Shown here: positions 47,584 to 59,339 of the stretch, in pieces
Position numbering within the stretch: the stretch's first letter is position 1
Layout: every line of letters begins with the position of its first letter
Assembly: GCA_963575745.1 (NCBI GenBank)
Contig: CAUYUJ010014362.1
Span: 193,041-257,040, forward strand
Direction: 5' to 3'
Source: Prorocentrum cordatum
Taxonomy: Eukaryota; Sar; Dinophyceae; Prorocentrales; Prorocentraceae
DNA length: 64,000 bases
Notes under the pieces: model-generated
Told to the model about the DNA's origin: nothing
The model's database searches: none
The model's input: the letters and a program-made list of their open reading frames with translations, nothing else
Program-made: the position numbers and the translations under genes

Positions 47584-47654
47584 CTGGCAGCACGGCGCTG
47601 CTGGGAGCGTCGAGGAGGCGAGCGGGGAGGCCCCGCTGTCCGACCGTGGGCCTC

Positions 47655-47735
47655 CCTCCTCCTCCTCCTCCTCCTCCTCCTCCTCCTCCTCCTCCTCCTC
47701 CTCCTCCTCCTCCTCCTCCTCCTCCTCCTCCTCCC
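47655..47735. repeat. (CTC)n array 5' of exon b
   Basis: About 27 triplets. Confidence 0.95.
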
Positions 47736-47739
47736 CACC

Positions 47740-48180
47740 ACTGCTCGTCCATCTGCCTCGGAAGGTTCTGCGATGTTCGGCGGCCTTCTGCCGACCTGCG
47801 TCGGTCGTCGATGGTCCTCGGCGGTCTTGATCGGGCACACAGGGAGGAGGGAGGAGAGCGGGGGGGGGGGAAGGGAGTGCGGCAGGATCGTGCCGTGTCG
47901 ACCCTGGCGTTGGTTCCTGGCACCGCGGGGATCGATCAACCTTGAACGATCGGGCGTTTCCGAAACGTCCAAATCGTCCCACATCGAACGATTCTGGGTC
48001 GCCCGCGGCGTTCAACGTTGAACAACGCTGGCGGGGTCGCCGCCGGTCGACACGACGCGAACCTACCGCAGGGGGAGGTCCGCCCTCCTCCTCCCCCCTT
48101 CCCCCCCTTCCCCCCCTCCTCCTCCTCCTACTCCATCTCGATTCCTTCACAGTAACTCCCCTCAATCAACTTGGGCTCGA
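47740..48180. other. Intronic spacer
   Basis: No gene recognised; a C/T tract lies at 48,085-48,135. Confidence 0.4.
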
Positions 48181-48184
48181 GCAC

Positions 48185-49333
48185 CATTCGCGCAGCTCGA
48201 CACCCAACCCTGCGCTTCTACGAGGGTGCTTGAGGGACCGCGGGCTGCCCGCCTCCAAGTTCAAGCAAAGCAATGTCATCCGCCCTGCATTGATCATGAA
48301 ATTGCTGCCCGGCGTCAAGATCTATCACCGGAATCCATCCTGTAACGAAACGAAGGAGCAGGCTCAGCTGATGAGCCACGAGGTGATGCACAGCGGCTGG
48401 TACAACTACATCCATCGTCCAACGCGGCAGGCACTGTCGACGACGACAGCCTCGAGCGCGGCTCAGGTGGAGACTCTCTTGTCCCAGATGCTCACAGCCA
48501 CCACGGACCTAGGCACATAGAAGGTGTTAACCGAGCAGAAGGCTGCCATCAAGAACATCGCGAGTTCGAATCGTGTGAGTGCTGTGGAAAAGGTCAGGAA
48601 GGCGTCGGCCAATTGGCGCGACGCGTCGCTCAAGCACAAACAGGCGGTGTTGCAGGTGCTGAAACTCCGCGAGAACTTGCAGCGTACCGGGGAGAGGGAG
48701 CTCGAGGAGGCCAAGACACTTGCGGCTGCTGAGCTACAGCAACGTGCAGCAGCCACGGCGCTCGCTCGTGAGGTGGGAGCGCTCCCAGCACCGCCACCGG
48801 GGTCCACACCAGCCGGCAAGTAGGCGACCGACGACTTCACGTGGGAGGAGGGCTTCGAGTTCTTCGGGACGTTCGACCCCCTCGACTGCGAGGAGACAGA
48901 ACGCGCCGAGCTCCGATCCATCGAAGGCGTGTTGAAGCAGGCCAGGGAGAATCTCAAGGAGAGAGGCTCCAAGATCAACGAGTGGAAGGATCGCATGCTT
49001 GCGATGCAGAACGCGCTCCAGAGGTTGATGGCGAAGAAGCAGCACGGCCTCGACAAGGTTGCCAACGCAGGCGGTGGGGCCGACGGCAGCCAGGCACCTC
49101 CGACCAGTGGAGGTGCAGCCGCGGCGGCAGCGGCGGCGGCGCCATCGGCGCCAGCGCCAGCATGTGCAGCAGCAGCGAGCAGCGCCGAGGGCACGCCTGT
49201 AGGCGACGACGGCGCGCTCGAGGCGGAGCTCGCCAGGGAGGCCGAGGAGATCTCCAAGGCGAAGTTCGCGGCAGCCGAGGTCGAGAGCGCGCAGCAGAAG
49301 GCAGGCGCGGCCGTGGCCAAAGCGGCGGCGTGA
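48185..49333 (+). pseudogene. Coiled-coil LINE ORF1-like fossil with two in-frame TAG stops
   Basis: One plus-strand frame runs about 380 codons to TGA at 49,333, broken only by TAG at 48,518 and 48,821. Segments are SNVIRPALIMKLLPGVKIYH, AAIKNIASSNRVSAVEKVRK, a Lys/Glu/Arg/Leu coiled coil, TWEEGFEFFGTFDPLDCEE, a second coiled coil, an Ala/Pro linker and a final helix EAELAREAEEISKAKF. This architecture fits the RNA-binding coiled-coil ORF1 of LINEs seen in dinoflagellates (inference). No endonuclease is recognisable downstream. It lies antisense to CSTF3 in intron a-b. Confidence 0.5.
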
Positions 49334-49800
49334 TCCGAAGCGGCGACGACCGAGCCTGCAGGCAGTCCGAGGACAGCACAGCGCCACAATGGCACGATCG
49401 GGCCAACTCGACATCGACGGCTGAGTTATCTCCTTCGCCGCCGGCTACGATGCCATCCAGTGGGGGCATCCAAAATGCAGCTGACTCTGATGTCCCACCT
49501 TTTGCGCCCTCTGTACCTTCCGAGAGTGTTGATTCAGTGCCATCTATCACTAGAAACAGTTTGGAAGAAGGAATATCTATTCTAGTAGGTACCGTTTCTG
49601 GTTGAGGCGATCAAGCGTGGAAGCTTCTGTCCCCAACGGGCCACTCGCAACAACGTTCAGTATTTCTGTATCGTTGAGGCTCACATCCTAGAGTCACGAT
49701 TCAATGATTAGACTGGTACGATTCGACAGCGGAAACTTAAAGCTCTTTGTTAACCACGCCAGACCATCGCACGACAAAGAGTCAGAAATCCCGCTGGTAA
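49334..49800. other. AT-richer spacer
   Basis: No motif; composition differs from the GC-rich fossil before it. Confidence 0.4.
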
Positions 49801-49801
49801 G

Positions 49802-50485
49802 GTGGCAAGCTCAGACATTGCCAGACATTGGAAGGTTGCACCAGGGCGTTGTCAGGTCGAGGGATCAGGCAAAATGCAGCAACATTCTGAGCTAGCGTCC
49901 CCTCTCGGCGAGTTGGGTGAGGGTGGTTGGCCCGTTGTGATACACATGTCCGGATATACCACAGTTGTAAAGTTCTACTACGGGGTTTCCCCGTTAGGCT
50001 TCAGTGGCAAGAATGTCCAAAGACTGGCACGCCTGGGGGGCGCTGTGAGAATCTCTCAAAACTCCTTTGGGCCGTCATATGGGATGCTCAACATGTATGC
50101 GTCCAAGTTGGCGCAATGCGGTTTTGAGGAACAACAAAAGGGTGCTGGTGTGCACGCGTGGCGGGGAACACGCGTGCGTCACGGGGTCTGTGAGCTCACA
50201 TATCGACCAGATTCCCATGTCCAAGTCTGCGTGGCCGTACGCGCTCAAGCTGGAATCAGTGCTCCATGTCCCGTGGGGGGCCCATTATGGACTCAGTTTG
50301 GGATGCGCTGCAACGCCCTGCAGCTAAGAACACGCTCTCTCCTCCTCGCCTCCGAGTTGCCCCAGCTTCCCAGAACCAATGTCAAGCCCCAGGCCAATTC
50401 CAAGTCGCAGCAGGTCAAGCTAGCTAAGCAGGGGCGTAGAATTGCGTTGCAGGAACAGCTTAGGGATGCATGTCAACGCTGTTGA
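49802..50485 (+). CDS. Unassigned open frame, 227 codons
   Basis: Composition is balanced and protein-like, for example PVVIHMSGYTTVVKFYYGVS and GPSYGMLNMYASKLAQCGFE. Codon third positions are not strongly GC-biased, unlike exons and retroelement relics here. No family recognised. It overlaps the next frame, so at most one frameshifted gene is present. Confidence 0.2.
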   Translation: MASSDIARHWKVAPGRCQVEGSGKMQQHSELASPLGELGEGGWPVVIHMSGYTTVVKFYYGVSPLGFSGKNVQRLARLGGAVRISQNSFGPSYGMLNMYASKLAQCGFEEQQKGAGVHAWRGTRVRHGVCELTYRPDSHVQVCVAVRAQAGISAPCPVGGPLWTQFGMRCNALQLRTRSLLLASELPQLPRTNVKPQANSKSQQVKLAKQGRRIALQEQLRDACQRC

Positions 50486-51200
50486 CGGGGATCTCTTCGG
50501 CTCCGAGGGTGGTGGAATCTCTGGAGAGGTGTCTCAAGAGATCTCTGGAGACCCTGAAGATCCTTTTAACGCGTGTTCGTCGAGCCCTGGGGATTGGAAC
50601 GAAGAGGTCGATCCCTGGGCCGAAGGTCCTGAAGCGCACGCCAGCCATGCACGCGACCAAATCAGTGCAGCCACCGTCTCTCAGCTAAAAAGGAGCTCCC
50701 GCCCCCCGAGAGACCCCCAGACATGTCGGTTGGAACAGGTCCCCCATGTAACGATGGGTCAGCCGACCGACTCTGTCCCCTCCAATCTCTGGGGCAGCGT
50801 TCAGTCAGATGTTGGGCTTACCAGTCAGACGAGTCAGGGCGCGTGGCCTGTCATCAGAGGGCCCATGGCTTTGAACATTCAAGGTGCTCATATCTTGCCG
50901 ATCAGCGGTTTGGGCACGTCCTGGGTAAGGTCAGTCGAAGGGACAATCAGACAACATTATGGGGAGGTCGAACCGGCTGGCAGATGGAGAGCGCAGGGTC
51001 CGAGTCTAGCTGCACATGTCGTGCACAAGGCAGAGCACGTTCGAGGGGAGCCGCCGGCAAACCACACGTCATTCTGGTGGGCACGGCCTCACACTGTTTT
51101 GCAACGCTGCCACCGCCATCGTGTTCGCAACGATGGGGCTATAAAAACATCTCGGCTTGTTGAACTTGCTCATACATTGGACAAGGATCTTCCGGTGTGA
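50442..51200 (+). CDS. Unassigned open frame, 252 codons
   Basis: It includes VDGDLFGSEGGGISGEVSQE, DPFNACSSSPGDWNEEVDPW and WRAQGPSLAAHVVHKAEHVR, ending ELAHTLDKDLPV. It is the longest non-repetitive frame in the window. No domain recognised. Together with the preceding frame it may be a decayed transposon or a nested gene; noncoding chance cannot be excluded. Confidence 0.25.
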   Translation: MRCRNSLGMHVNAVDGDLFGSEGGGISGEVSQEISGDPEDPFNACSSSPGDWNEEVDPWAEGPEAHASHARDQISAATVSQLKRSSRPPRDPQTCRLEQVPHVTMGQPTDSVPSNLWGSVQSDVGLTSQTSQGAWPVIRGPMALNIQGAHILPISGLGTSWVRSVEGTIRQHYGEVEPAGRWRAQGPSLAAHVVHKAEHVRGEPPANHTSFWWARPHTVLQRCHRHRVRNDGAIKTSRLVELAHTLDKDLPV

Positions 51201-51340
51201 GTGTTGTCGGTGGTTACTCCTGGAAGGAAGGATCTTACGTCCGAGCCTGCGGCAGCCAGCGACGAACATGGCACAGTCTGGAAGTGTCCTCGCCACCGCC
51301 CCAGGCACCTGCAATTGGTCGAGCGCGCGGTGGATATTAT
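51201..51340. other. Spacer before the CAT array
   Basis: Nothing recognised. Confidence 0.35.
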
Positions 51341-51530
51341 CAGCATCATCATCCTCATCAGCAGCATCATCATCACCACCACCACCACCACCTCCACCAA
51401 CATCATCTTCATCATCAGCATCATCATCATCACCATCATCAGCATCAGCATCAACATCAACATCATAATCATCCTTATCATCAGAAACATCCTCATCCTC
51501 CTCCTCCTCCTCCTCCTCCTCCTCCTCGGC
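51340..51530. repeat. CAT/CAC array then CTC tract
   Basis: CATCATCACCACC triplets to 51,490, then CTCCTC. Confidence 0.9.
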
Positions 51531-52323
51531 GGCGGCAGCAGCAGCAGCAGCATCCGCTCACTCCCCGCACCCTCCTGCTCCCTTTTTCCGCCCTCCCGCC
51601 TGCGCCATCCTCCCTCCTTCCGCCTCCGTCCTCCTCCCTCTCCGCCCCTGGCCCTTCCTCCTCCCTCTTCCCCTCTCCGCCTCCATCTCCCTCGCTCTCA
51701 GTCGGCCCCTGCCCTCCAGGGATCTGATCTCGACACGGGAATGGCGACGAGGGCCGCCCGAGAGGCCCAGAACGGGCGAAACGTACCAATTCCCGTCCGC
51801 CTCCTCCACCCACGGCGACCTCCACCCCCCGGGAAGAGGGAGGGGGAAGCGAAGCAGGGAGCGGGAGGGAGCAGGGAGCCGGGAGGCGGGGAGGAGGCAG
51901 GCCAGGGGAGGGAGGCAGGAAGGAGGCCCGAGGGTGGCCGACGGTACGGGGGGGGCTCTGAAGGGGAGGACCCCGAGGTCCAATGGAGGTCTCCAGGAGA
52001 GCCTCGGGAGGGAGCAGGCGGGGTGCGCAGGCCTCCGACGTCCTGACCTCTCCAACGACTGCGCGGGGGCCGAGGGAACCCTCGGCCCACGTCCCAGCTC
52101 CTCGCGCCGGACCCCTCCTGGACGGTCCCCGCGGGGCCATCGGACCCCAGAGGCTGCAAGTGGCAGAAGGCCTCCGCGCTGATTGTTGTCTAGGGCGTTG
52201 GACGTCTCTGGGCGAAGAAGAAGGGGAGGAGGTCCTGGAGCACCCACCTGCCCCCGAGGAGGAGGAGGAGGAGCACGAAGACGAGGAGGTCCCCGAGTAC
52301 CCGCCCCCCTCCCGAGTCGGAGG
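51531..52323. other. Unassigned GC-rich stretch 3' of exon a
   Basis: GGGAGGAGGC-type purine words. A minus patch near 51.79 kb (EADGNWYVSPVLGLSGGP) looks protein-like but does not fit the CSTF3 order. Confidence 0.35.
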
Positions 52324-52326
52324 CGC

Positions 52327-52368
52327 CTCTATCTTGGCCTCCAGCTCGGCCACGCGGACCGCGGTAGC
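52327..52368 (-). CDS. CSTF3: CSTF3-like exon a (helix before first HAT repeat)
   Basis: After a CACAG acceptor the minus strand reads ATAVRVAELEAKIE, 14 codons in phase 0. It ends at GAG followed by a GC donor (GCGCCT). It matches the charged helix that precedes the first HAT motif of CstF-77. Spliced to exon b it gives AKIE-ADPYDV, the expected junction. The five bases AGGCG occur at both intron ends, so the exact cut can slide by a few bases. The intron to exon b is 4.7 kb and holds the ORF1-like fossil in antisense. Whether an exon lies just upstream was not resolved. Confidence 0.5.
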
Positions 52369-52369
52369 C

Positions 52370-53215
52370 TGTGAGGGCGGCGTGTACGGGCTATTGCACG
52401 GGCCGCTGGAGGAGAAGGGGAGGGCCGATAGAGACGAGGGGGGCGAGGATGACGGGCAGAAGGACAGGGGTGGAGGAGGACGAGGACCATGGTGAGGAGG
52501 ACGAGAAGACGGCGGAGGAGGGACGATCAGGGCCTTTTGTTTGCTTTCTTACACATCTGTTTGACAGATTGTGTCGTATAGTCACATGTCTGTCCACCCG
52601 AGGAGCGCCGCAGTGTCGCCGCCGCGGAGCTCGGGGATGGCGGCGATCGCATGGACCGCTGGGGCCGCCGCCGCCGCGCTCCTCCTCTTTCGCCAGCCCT
52701 GGCGGCCTCGTCGAGGACCCGCGCCGTCGCCCTCGGCCGAGCTCCTCCCCGTGCTCGTTCCCCCCCCCCGCCGCGCCAAGGCAGCCCGCGGCGTCCGAGG
52801 ACCGGCGACCACCAGGAGCGGGGGCGAGACGCCGCCTCAACCCGCCATGCGGCGGGGCGGCGGCGACGGCGCTGCCCCGTCGCCCCCCCCACCCCCCCTG
52901 GGAGCACCGCGCAGGGCCCATGTCCAGGGCGGACGCGAGAGGCCTACCTGCCACCCAGTGCCTTGGCAAGCGGCACTGCAGCGGGGCGAAAGCGGCGCCC
53001 GAGCCGCGCGACGGGGGCGGGAGGTGCGAGCCAGGGGGGGGCAGAAGACGACGGGAGCCAAGGGGAGGGAGAGGAGGGAGAAGGGGGGTTCGACGGGGGT
53101 TCGCGAGGATGGATGGGGAGAGGAGGATCAGGAAGAGGAGACCAAGGACTAGAAGGAAGGTCGTGAGAGGAATGCAGAGGAAGAGGCTGGCCATGGAGTC
53201 CCCCAAGACGCCCGA
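52370..53215. other. GC-rich stretch 5' of exon a
   Basis: Possible further upstream exons; a minus patch near 52.73 kb reads ATARVLDEAARAGE. Not strong enough to call. Confidence 0.35.
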
Positions 53216-53219
53216 GAAA

Positions 53220-53559
53220 CCCCTCCATCTTCTTCTACTTCTTCTCCTCCATCCCGTCCATCCCCATCATCCTGAGCCCAAACTCGGAGGCACGTCCCTC
53301 CTCTTTCTCCTCCTCATCCCCCTTCCCTATCCTATCTCCTGATCCACATGTTTCTCCTCCTCCTTATCTTCCTCCTCCTCCTCCTCCTCCTTTTCCTCCT
53401 CCTTCTCATCCTCCTCATCCTCATCCTCCTTCTCTTCCTCCTCCTCTTCCTCCTTGTCCTCCACCTCCTCATCATCAGCAGTAGCAGCATCAGCATCAGC
53501 ATCAGCATCAGCATCAGCATCAGCATCAGCATCAGCATCAGCATCAGCATCAGCATCAG

Positions 53560-53606
<47 letters not shown>

Positions 53607-53701
53607 GCATCATCAGCCGCATCACCATCAGCATCATCATCACCATCGTCACCCGCATCGTCATCAGCAACAGCATCATCATCAGCCGCGTCATCATCAC
53701 C

Positions 53702-53735
<34 letters not shown>

Positions 53736-54370
53736 TCATCAGCATCATCATCATCATCATCATCAGCAGCAGTATCATCATTATCAGCATCATCACCACC
53801 ACCAGATATTTCAACATCATCATAATCAGATTCATCAGCATCATCATCATCAACATCAGCATCATCATCATCAGCAGCAGTATCAGCATCAGCATCAGCG
53901 TCAGCGTCAGCATCAGCATCATCACCACCACCAGCATCACCATCATAATCAGCAGCATCAGCATCACCATCGTCATCACCATTATCATCAGCTACCAGGT
54001 ATCATCATCATATTCCTCATCCTCCTCCTCCTCCTCTTCCTCAACACCATCACCATCATCAGAATCATCTTCAGCATCACCACCACCATCATCATCATCA
54101 TCATCATCACCACCACCCCCATCACCATCCCCAACACAATCAGCATCATCATCACCATCAGCATCATCATCGGCACCGTCATCATCACCATCGCCATCAT
54201 AATAAGCATCATCATAAGCAGAAGCATCACAAGATTCATTACCATCCTCATCCTCATCATCATCTGCATCCTAATCCTCATCCTCATCATCATCATCATC
54301 ACAAGCATCATCATCATCACCACCACCATCACCATTATCATCATCGCCACCATCCGCATCATCATTTATC
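53220..54370. repeat. CTC tract and long CAT/CAG array
   Basis: Pyrimidine tract to 53,470, a (CATCAG)n block at 53,490-53,560, then mixed CAT/CAC/CAG to 54,366. Confidence 0.95.
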
Positions 54371-54855
54371 CACCCCTCCTTTTCCTATCCCCGTCGTCCT
54401 CCCCATCCTCCTCGTCGTCGCCATCCTCCTCCTCCCTCCCCATCCACCTCCTCCTCCACCTCCTCCATCTGCTCCTGCTCCTTCTCCCCCTCCTCCTCCT
54501 CCTTTTCGTCCACATGGTGGACCCGTCCGAGAAGGACGGTGCCAGTGGCCATCATACAGATAAGAAGGAGAAAACGGTGAAGAAGGTCAGGTCGGGGACG
54601 GTGTGAGCTGTGTGTCGCTCCACCTTTTCTGTCCTGCTCCGTCCTGCTCCCCCGTCTTTTCCTCCAGCCCCGCCTCTCCCTACGACCTCTTTCGAAACAG
54701 TAAGGAGCACTTCGACAGAAACCAAAAGCGACAGGAACCGAATAATACCAAGTGCGCTGTCATTGGTTGCAGATTCAGGCTCCGACGTTTGCGGTCATGC
54801 TGGCCAACGTGCCACTTCACGCCACGCATGCCGCACGTCAAGGATGAGGCCAAAT
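54371..54855. other. Unassigned spacer
   Basis: C/T-rich left part, unique right part, no gene seen. Confidence 0.4.
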
Positions 54856-55880
<1,025 letters not shown>

Positions 55881-55899
55881 CACCGGCCGCAAGGCCTAT

Positions 55900-56330
55900 G
55901 CAATAATTCCAATTCCTTCTGCACCTGCGTGTTCGCACACAACTGTCGCAACCGATGCGTAGCATGTCTTGTCCCGTACGGTTTCATCGTTTTCCGCCAG
56001 CTCCGCAACTGCCTCCTGGGCCCACGTGGAAAATCGCTCAGCTGTTGCTCGATTGCGAACGTGTTGGCGATCATGCTTCCCATGATCTGGCAGCCTCGCG
56101 CGCTGATGCTTCCGCACGGTGGGCCTGGCCCTACTAGGGACGTATGGGAGGCTGTTTTGGCCTCCTGCGCATCGTACAGCAAGGCCCGCCTGGCCATCCG
56201 CGACATGGCTTCTGGGCCCTCCACGGACACCTGGGGGGCGCTGCTCGGCGCGGCGGGCAGGCTGATGGCGGCGGCACATCACCCCCCTGGCAAAAGCGAT
56301 CGCGTGCCCGACCACCTGGAAGGACCTGGA
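55900..56330. other. Coding-like stretch, unassigned
   Basis: The plus frame contains GPTRDVWEAVLASCASYSKA and ARLAIRDMASGPSTDTWGAL. It may be the 5' part of the following fossil, in another frame. Confidence 0.3.
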
Positions 56331-56331
56331 C

Positions 56332-58120
56332 ATGAGCGACTCCCCTCTCAAAACCACACCGTTCGTCGTCGGGCACCTGCTGCTCGCGGCCGACCTGTCC
56401 AGGCTAGAGGGGGTAAGCTGCGCAGTCTGCGCCCTTTCCATCGCGCAGCAGCAGCCTTGCGGACCAGCTGCTGTCCGCAGGAGGCGGCATGGCCAGCTCG
56501 GGGAGCGATCCGCTCGCCGCCCCGCCGAGGGACTGCTGCCGGGCGTCGTAATGGACCCGCCCACGCTGCACGACAACCACGCCAGGTTTGACACCACGAA
56601 GGCCAACTCCGTCGTCTGGTGCGATGAATGCAACGGGAGCTTCGACCCGAACGGATACGCCTGAGTCATGAGCCAGCATGGAGGTCCAGCAGCTCCCGAT
56701 AGCCAGCCGGAAGGCAGCCTATGGGCGCAGAGCTGATTGCCGTCAGCACTGCGTTGGGTGCTGGAGGGACGAGCACGTCAGCCCCCCGCCTTTCTGCGCG
56801 CTCTTGAACGCACGCAACCACCAAAACACGGACGGCACGCGCGTCGCCCACTTCCCTCCGGGCGCACCGCGGAGGAGCCGACCGACAGCATCCGCCTGGC
56901 AGACTTCTCGACGCCGCAGACGGGGCCCAACTGCCCGAGCGCAGTCGGCGCGACCACTCCCTGGAGGAGCACCGAAAAAGACCCCCGCCTGGGCGCGCGC
57001 GCGCGGCGCATGAAGGGCGCGAGGGGAAGTGCAACGGGCGCCCGTCTGCGGAGCCGATCCTGGCCCAGGCGCCCAGGGCCCCCCCGCCGGGCAGGCTGGC
57101 GCTCCGACCAGACGTGGGCGACGCGCTGAATGAAGACCTCGCGCGCGGCCCCCCATCCTACTCCGACTGGCGGGCAAAGGCCTGGAATGCCCTGTGGCGC
57201 TGCGCAGTCTGCCCGACCAAACTCTGGGGCGCTAGGCCCTTCGACGCCCGCGCCACCCCGGCCCGGGAGGGGGCGATGACCCACCCAGAGAGGCCGCCGG
57301 CACGCGGCAAGGCCTTTGGCCGAGCGACGACCTGGACGGGCGCATGGACCAGCCAGTCAAGTTCGAAGGCGACCCGCTCGGTGTCTTTGCAGGGCCGAGC
57401 GACTGCGCGGACCCGATGAGCCCGCTTGCAAACGCGCGCGGGAAACAACGCTCGGCCTCCCGTTCCGACCAAGAGCAGAAGACCCAGGCCGCCCTAGAGG
57501 CAGCGCGGGAGGAGCGGCACCAGGCGCCCCCGCCGCGGTGCGGCGGCGCCCCGCTCCCACCCAGGCGCAGGCGTAGAGACGCCTCGACCCCTGCCGACGC
57601 GCGCGGGCTGACCCAGCCAGGCTCGGCGAAGCAGGTCCGCGGATCAGCCTGCCCAGCGACAGCTGCCCCTGGCGCAGCCAGCAACGCAGCCAGCAGCAGC
57701 GGCGAAGCCAGCCGCGCGGCGCAGCGCAGCCCAGCAACATGGCCGTGGACGCCACCGCCCCTCCCATCAGCTAACAGCACCAGGGCGCGGAAGCCCGCGC
57801 CACCAATCGCGAGCCCACCGCCCCCGCTGCCGGAGCTCCTCGCCAAGGACCTGCAGGGACTTGGGGCAGGGCCGCTGGCTGACCTTGTCGGCTGCGTGAG
57901 ATGCAACTCTGGCCTGGCCATCAACCTGCACTGGTCTTGCTTCTGCAGCAGGCACCTGGAAGGAAACGACGCGGCCCCGAGGGCGCTCCTGGGACCGCTT
58001 CTGCGGCCATTCGTCCAATCAATTTGGGAGGGCGGGAAGGTCCTGAACGCCGGCCACCCGGTCGCGGCGCGCGGAGCTGGCCTGGCGCCTGCCAGCAGTT
58101 CGTCTCGGCCCACCCAGTGA
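56332..58120 (+). pseudogene. Frameshifted ORF fossil with four CxxC knuckles
   Basis: The reading moves between frames. VGHLLLAADLSRLEG with SCAVC, then FDTTKANSVVWCDECNGSF to a stop at 56,664. WNALWRCAVCPTKLWG follows near 57.19 kb. The 57,344-58,120 frame holds VGCVRCNSGLAINLHWSCFC with SRH, then FVQSIWEGGKVLNAGHPV. Repeated Cys-x2-Cys pairs suggest zinc ribbons of a retroelement-associated protein abundant in dinoflagellates (inference). No enzyme motif was found. Confidence 0.4.
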
Positions 58121-58139
58121 CCTGGGAGATCGGGCCAGA

Positions 58140-59339
58140 GGGCGGCCAACGCGCCGAGCGGGGCCTACGCCGGCCGGACCAACCCGACGGGGCCACCGGA
58201 ATCCACGCACCCATGGGCGAAGGGCAACCGAAGGATTCCGTGCTGGGCTTGGGGGTCGACTTCTTCCAGCGCTTCATTTCCCTTTGGGCCAGCGCCGCCC
58301 GGCCGGCGCACCTGCCACCGCACCCCCGGGAGAAGCCGCGCGCGCCCCTGGCCCCGCCAACGCCCAAGTCGCCCCAATATACTGCCAGACCCGGATCCCC
58401 CCCCCCCGCCCAGATGCCCAGCCTCGACAGACCGCTCGCTGGACACCCGGGCCCTGGCAGGCCCGATCGGCGCAGTCAGCAGACCTGGCCGCGAGGACAA
58501 TCGCCCGAATCCTGACCGGCCACGCCAGGTGGCTACACCTGGGCATCGAGGAGGCGCTGCGCGATTTCGCCTAGGTGCAACGCGCCGCAGATGCACTGGG
58601 TGTGGAGGCAAAAAGAAGCGACGCCCGACGTTTGGGCCGCGGCACCTGCATCGCCTTCCTGGAAAATGTTCTCGGCAGCGCCATACCAGACACTGGAGTG
58701 CCCGACGCCCCCCCCCCTGGGATGGCACGCGGGCCACCCTGGTCAACGTCGCCGCCTGGCTCGCGCAAACCAAGGGTTGGAGGCTGGAGGAGGGGCGAGG
58801 GCGCTAGGGGCGACAACCTGAGGTCGGCCTGGGCCCCGAGCGGCCCCGCGCGGCACTGGCGCCCGCGCAGGTATGACGGACCAATCCAGGCACCCCTCCC
58901 GGCTGGCCACGGAACGCGCGACCTGGGCGCCCGCTCCCCCGCCTGGCACCGCCGCCCGACCCTGGGCGCGGAAGCCGCGGGCGCCCCCGAGGCGGCAGCC
59001 GAGGGCGCGCTGCTCTCAGGCACAGGCGACAATCTGGACAACGGGGCGGCTTTCCTCGCGGCCGACAAGCGCCGGCGCGGTTTCTTCCCAGCCGCCGCCC
59101 AGCCGCCAAACCGAGCGATTCACGCCAGAACACTGGCACATCGCGCCCAACGCGCAGACGGGCGGCGACCCTGCGGCCAGGGGCGACGCCGGCGCGGGCG
59201 CGACGCCGGCGCGGGCGCCCCCCCTGCGCGCTGGCACGCACAAGCCGAAGGCCCAGGGGGGCGGCTCCGGCCCGATGGCCCGCCCGGCGCGGCGACGGGA
59301 GCTGCGGGGGAGGTCGGCGCAGGGCAACGGCTAGATTAG
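58140..59339 (+). pseudogene. C-terminal part of the same fossil
   Basis: Coherent segments are HAPMGEGQPKDSVLGLGVDF with FQRFISLWASAARP (58.2-58.3 kb), then in another frame LAARTIARILTGHARWLHLG with IEEALRDFA, a TAG at 58,572, then in the same frame VQRAADALGVEAKRSDARRL and IAFLENVLGSAIPDTGVP, and finally a Pro/Ala-rich tail. It looks like one helical protein broken by frameshifts and one TAG. Confidence 0.4.

Noticed and set aside
48555-48580. tRNA T-loop-like GAGTTCGAATC
   Set aside because: It lies within the ORF1-like coding frame and no acceptor, D or anticodon stem is nearby.
52690-52760. Minus patch ATARVLDEAARAGE as an upstream CSTF3 exon
   Set aside because: Helical and in the right place, but the N-terminal region of CstF-77 is poorly conserved, so there is nothing to confirm it.
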